Shown: piece by piece, positions 19,815 through 21,788 of the stretch
Layout: every line of letters starts with the position of its first letter
Position numbering within the stretch: the first letter of the stretch is position 1
Assembly (NCBI GenBank): GCA_027596195.1
Contig: JADGJG010000386.1
Span: 1-21,788 of the forward strand
Source of the DNA: Podochytrium sp. JEL0797
Lineage: Eukaryota > Chytridiomycota > Chytridiomycetes > Chytridiales > Chytriomycetaceae
Reading direction: 5' to 3'
DNA length: 21,788 nucleotides
Position numbers and translations under genes: made by a program
Notes under the pieces: model-generated
What the model was told of the DNA's origin: nothing
Seen by the model: the letters and a program-made list of their open reading frames with translations, nothing else
Databases searched by the model: none

Positions 19815-20510
19815 TCATACGGCAGCAAATACCTGCGCCTGAATCGCAGCCACCTGCTTAATCAACGCCTCCTGCGCATTCACATCCGTCATTCCCACCA
19901 ACTGAGACTGAATCGCTTGCTCCTGCGCCAGAAGTGCCGCGTTACGTTGCTGGTTGGCAGTCGTGCCAGCGAACCCGTTCCATCCCACAACACCTTGGTT
20001 CATCTGGGTCTGGATGGCAGCAATCTGACTCTGGACGGCAGCGATGGCGTGAGGATCCGTCATTCCCACGAGTTGTTGCTGAAGGGCTTGAATCTGGGAC
20101 ATGAACGCGACTTGAGCAGAGTTCCAGCCAGCAGTGGACCAGGCAGGGTTCATAGTATCTTGGTTCATCTGAGTCTGGATGGCAGCAATGGCATGAGGAT
20201 CCGTCATTCCCACGAGTTGTTGCTGAAGGGCTTGAATCTGAGCCTGGATCACCACGATGACGGATTCATCGCGACGACGTGCCGTGGCCTGGTCGATTTG
20301 GATCTGAAACGCCGGGTTGGTCGGGTCAAGAGCTTGCGCGCGTTGGAGGGCTGCGATGAACGCCATTTGGCCCGCGTAATCGGGGTCACGGCGGTATGGG
20401 GCAGGGGAGGATTGGTCATCTTGGATGTGGTGGGGGGCGGGGCGGTTTGGGATCGCGGTTGCCAAGGTGGAAAAAAGGAAGAGAGGGAGGAGAGAGTTGA
20501 GGAGCTGCAT
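19815..20510 (-). CDS. secreted glutamine-rich protein with internal repeats
   Basis: 231 residues, one exon. The N-terminus is a classic signal peptide (MQLLNSLLPLFLFSTLATA, cleavage probably after ATA), followed by a Pro/Arg-rich segment with YRRDPDY, a possible processing site. The mature part is Gln/Ala-rich and helical. Three related units contain QLVGMTD: QIQALQQQLVGMTDPHAIAA twice and AIQSQLVGMTDVNAQEAL once, followed by AIQTQMNQ-like segments. No Cys is present in the mature part and no known family was recognised. The composition suggests an extracellular coiled or fibrous protein. It is related in layout to the smaller minus-strand gene at 20923-21210. Confidence 0.75.
   Translation of the reverse strand: MQLLNSLLPLFLFSTLATAIPNRPAPHHIQDDQSSPAPYRRDPDYAGQMAFIAALQRAQALDPTNPAFQIQIDQATARRRDESVIVVIQAQIQALQQQLVGMTDPHAIAAIQTQMNQDTMNPAWSTAGWNSAQVAFMSQIQALQQQLVGMTDPHAIAAVQSQIAAIQTQMNQGVVGWNGFAGTTANQQRNAALLAQEQAIQSQLVGMTDVNAQEALIKQVAAIQAQVFAAV
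20043..20241. repeat. near-identical 54-bp repeat inside the secreted-protein gene
   Basis: The DNA at about 20043-20096 and 20188-20241 (encoding QIQALQQQLVGMTDPHAIAA) is almost identical, differing by a GCGTG/GCATG change. The flanking TTCATCTG-GTCTGGATGGCAGCAAT blocks are repeated too. This indicates recent internal duplication or conversion of the protein repeat. Confidence 0.8.
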
Positions 20511-20922
20511 TTTGAATAGGAGGAATGAATGGCAGAGAAGCGCCCTCTTTATTCTTTTTTTGGTTGCGTGGGAACGCGTTTGGATGGCGTGGGGATGCTC
20601 GATTTGTTTTGATTATAATGTGGCGGTAAGCGTGAAATTTTCTCACACGGATTCCTAGCTTGTTTTGGAGAATGCTGATGGGGTTATGATGTGCAAAATG
20701 GGCGGTTCAGTGGGTCTTGTGAATAATCAGATTAAACATCGAAACTCGCTGCAAAGGAAGCGAACGCTATATGATTATCATTTATTCAAACAAAAGAAAG
20801 AGATAATTGATAAACCAAACAGGTCAAAGAACTATAAAACAATAGTCATCATGTCCAACATAATCATTTTACCATCAAAACGCCGGGACAGGATACGCGC
20901 CACCGCCACCACCCGAATGCCT
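20511..20922. other. spacer between the two secreted-protein genes
   Basis: Upstream region of the 231-residue secreted gene and downstream region of the smaller one. It is AT-rich with short open frames only; no RNA gene or repeat was seen. Confidence 0.45.
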
Positions 20923-21210
20923 CTAAATCTGAGCCCCCAAGCTCACAATCTGAAGACGCAACGTTTCCTGTGCGCAACGGTCCGTCGTGGTGCTCAACTG
21001 CAACTGAAGGGTTCTGAGTTGCGCCTCGAGAGAGACAGTTTGGTTGTACGGGTATTGGTCGCGTTTGCCAAGGAGGTTTTTTGGAAGGACTGAATGACGC
21101 GTCCTTTCTGATTGGAGAGCATTGCGGCAGTGGGAATCTTGTGGGTGCGGATATGCCGAGGCGGTGGAGGACAGGATCGCGAGAGGGAGGAGAACGCCAA
21201 AGAGATGCAT
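20923..21210 (-). CDS. small secreted protein, likely paralogue of the 19815-20510 product
   Basis: 95 residues, one exon, with a clear signal peptide (MHLFGVLLPLAILSSTASA, cleavage before YPHPQD). A basic middle holds a possible KR processing site (LLGKRDQYPYNQT), and the C-terminus SLEAQLRTLQLQLSTTTDRC leads into QETLRLQIVSLGAQI. The tail matches the pattern of its neighbour's repeat (QSQLVGMTDVNAQEALIKQV): short Gln/Leu helices broken by a T/D turn. Same strand, same order of parts and adjacency suggest gene duplication followed by divergence. Two Cys residues (SHCRNA and DRCAQ) could pair. Function unknown. Confidence 0.6.
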   Translation of the reverse strand: MHLFGVLLPLAILSSTASAYPHPQDSHCRNALQSERTRHSVLPKNLLGKRDQYPYNQTVSLEAQLRTLQLQLSTTTDRCAQETLRLQIVSLGAQI

Positions 21211-21323
21211 GTTTCGATTTTTCGCGGGTGGTCTCTTGGGATTCGGGTCGATTTTTGTGTGCGGGGAAGCCCTCCACCGTTACGAAATCTTTTACACCAA
21301 AAAGGACACTCTCAGAAGATTAG

Positions 21324-21356
21324 CCAATAGAAGCCAATTCACCGGACAATTCCAAT
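21324..21356. promoter_or_regulatory. cluster of three CCAAT boxes
   Basis: CCAAT occurs at 21324-21328, 21334-21338 and 21352-21356, about 115-145 bases upstream of the minus-strand secreted gene start and before the plus-strand open frames at the right edge. CCAAT is bound by the HAP/NF-Y complex in fungi; the clustering is notable. Confidence 0.45.
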
Positions 21357-21525
21357 TCAGAATGAAGGGAGTGAAATCGACCAAACTCAGAGCGGAAAAA
21401 AGGTGACAAATCAAAATCACTCTTCTGCAACAACTGATTGTCAAAACCCAGCAACAACCAGTCGAAGACGAAGACCATTCAATGGGGAGATCAGCCAGCG
21501 AGGTCTAAAAAATATTGAAAATAAA

Positions 21526-21678
21526 AACGTCTTTCAAATCTTTATCAAAAACATCAACGGAAAAACAATCCCCATTCTTATAACCACATCAACCAGTATA
21601 CAAGAAATAAAAGATAAAACTTGAAGCAAGTGGTCTGCAAGAACAGTGTAAGACCGCTTCAATAAACGGTTAACGATC
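21526..21678 (+). pseudogene. ubiquitin-like domain fragment with a frame break
   Basis: The frame open from 21403 (no ATG; GTG first) encodes VFQIFIKNINGKTIPILITT and SIQEIKDKT, then TGA. Q-I-F-x-K, G-K-T-I and I-K-x-K sit as in the first beta-hairpin and helix of ubiquitin. Shifting frame by one base in the AAAACT run continues the fold as LEASGLQEQCKTASING, with the Gly-Leu and final Gly at ubiquitin-like spacing (12 residues), then TAA at the end of the first direct repeat. Upstream, an Arg-rich segment (TTSRRRRPFNG) is in frame. The upstream exon structure is unclear. It may be a relic or an intact gene with an indel error. Confidence 0.5.
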
Positions 21679-21739
21679 CCGTTTTCTTTATTCACCTGCA
21701 AGAACAGTGTAAGACCGCTTCAATAAACGGTTAACGATC
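21635..21739. repeat. 44-bp direct repeat, two identical copies 61 bp apart
   Basis: Copy 1 is 21635-21678 and copy 2 is 21696-21739, both starting CTGCAAGAACAGTGTAAGAC and ending CGGTTAACGATC, with a 17-base spacer. On the minus strand each copy ends CTTGCAG and the spacer begins GTGAAT, so the duplication creates a canonical GT-AG interval of 61 nt. Confidence 0.9.
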
Positions 21740-21788
21740 AAACATTTTCCCATCCTTGCCAATCCCAATTTATACTCCGGTTTCCTCC

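Noticed and set aside
19917..20519. 200-residue plus-strand frame opposite the secreted repeat protein
   Set aside because: The minus strand has a signal peptide and protein-level repeats; the plus frame is a reverse-complement reading of the same repeats.
21635..21739. CRISPR array or transposon terminal repeats
   Set aside because: Only two direct copies with one 17-bp spacer in eukaryotic DNA; no cas genes, inverted ends or target duplication.

Overview
The window reads as nuclear DNA of a fungus. Its genes have many short GT-AG introns (mostly 39-84 nt) with fungal-type branch points such as CTAAC and CTGAC. Its recognisable proteins include a PHO89-type phosphate transporter, the CTD phosphatase Fcp1 and a fused Egt1 ergothioneine synthase. 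A TTLL1-like tubulin polyglutamylase relic and a large WD40 protein resembling ciliary families suggest a flagellated, chytrid-like lineage; this placement is inference.

Layout. 1-1397 (+) is the 3' part of a PHO89-like Na+/phosphate symporter. 1801-1873 (-) is a tRNA-Arg(ACG)-like gene. 2123-3118 (-) is a TTLL1 pseudogene with several frame breaks and no C-terminal catalytic part. 3527-6022 (-) is an FCP1 gene in about nine exons with one apparent frame break. 6003-6629 holds two damaged open stretches, one containing a TPR-like C-terminus. 6855-12909 (+) is a 16-exon gene for an about 1715-residue WD40 + proline-rich + HEAT-like protein whose splice phases all agree. 12975-14000 (+) encodes a seven-helix membrane protein. 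The block from the last WD40 exon through this gene is tandemly duplicated at 14077-15290, where the second membrane gene carries in-frame stops. 15463-18313 (-) is EGT1 (5 exons, 862 residues, intact). 19302-19618 (+) is a two-exon small protein resembling Stf2/Tma10. 19815-20510 (-) and 20923-21210 (-) are related small secreted proteins. 21526-21678 (+) is a broken ubiquitin-like stretch next to a 44-bp direct repeat at the right edge.

The genes do not form a pathway. The phosphate transporter, Fcp1, Egt1 and the Stf2-like protein are housekeeping or stress functions lying side by side. The striking feature is the contrast between large intact spliced genes (WD40, EGT1) and repeated decay (TTLL1, TPR fragment, second membrane gene, ubiquitin-like fragment, possibly FCP1). 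Gene models were assembled by hand from open frames, splice sites and remembered family motifs; no alignment was run.
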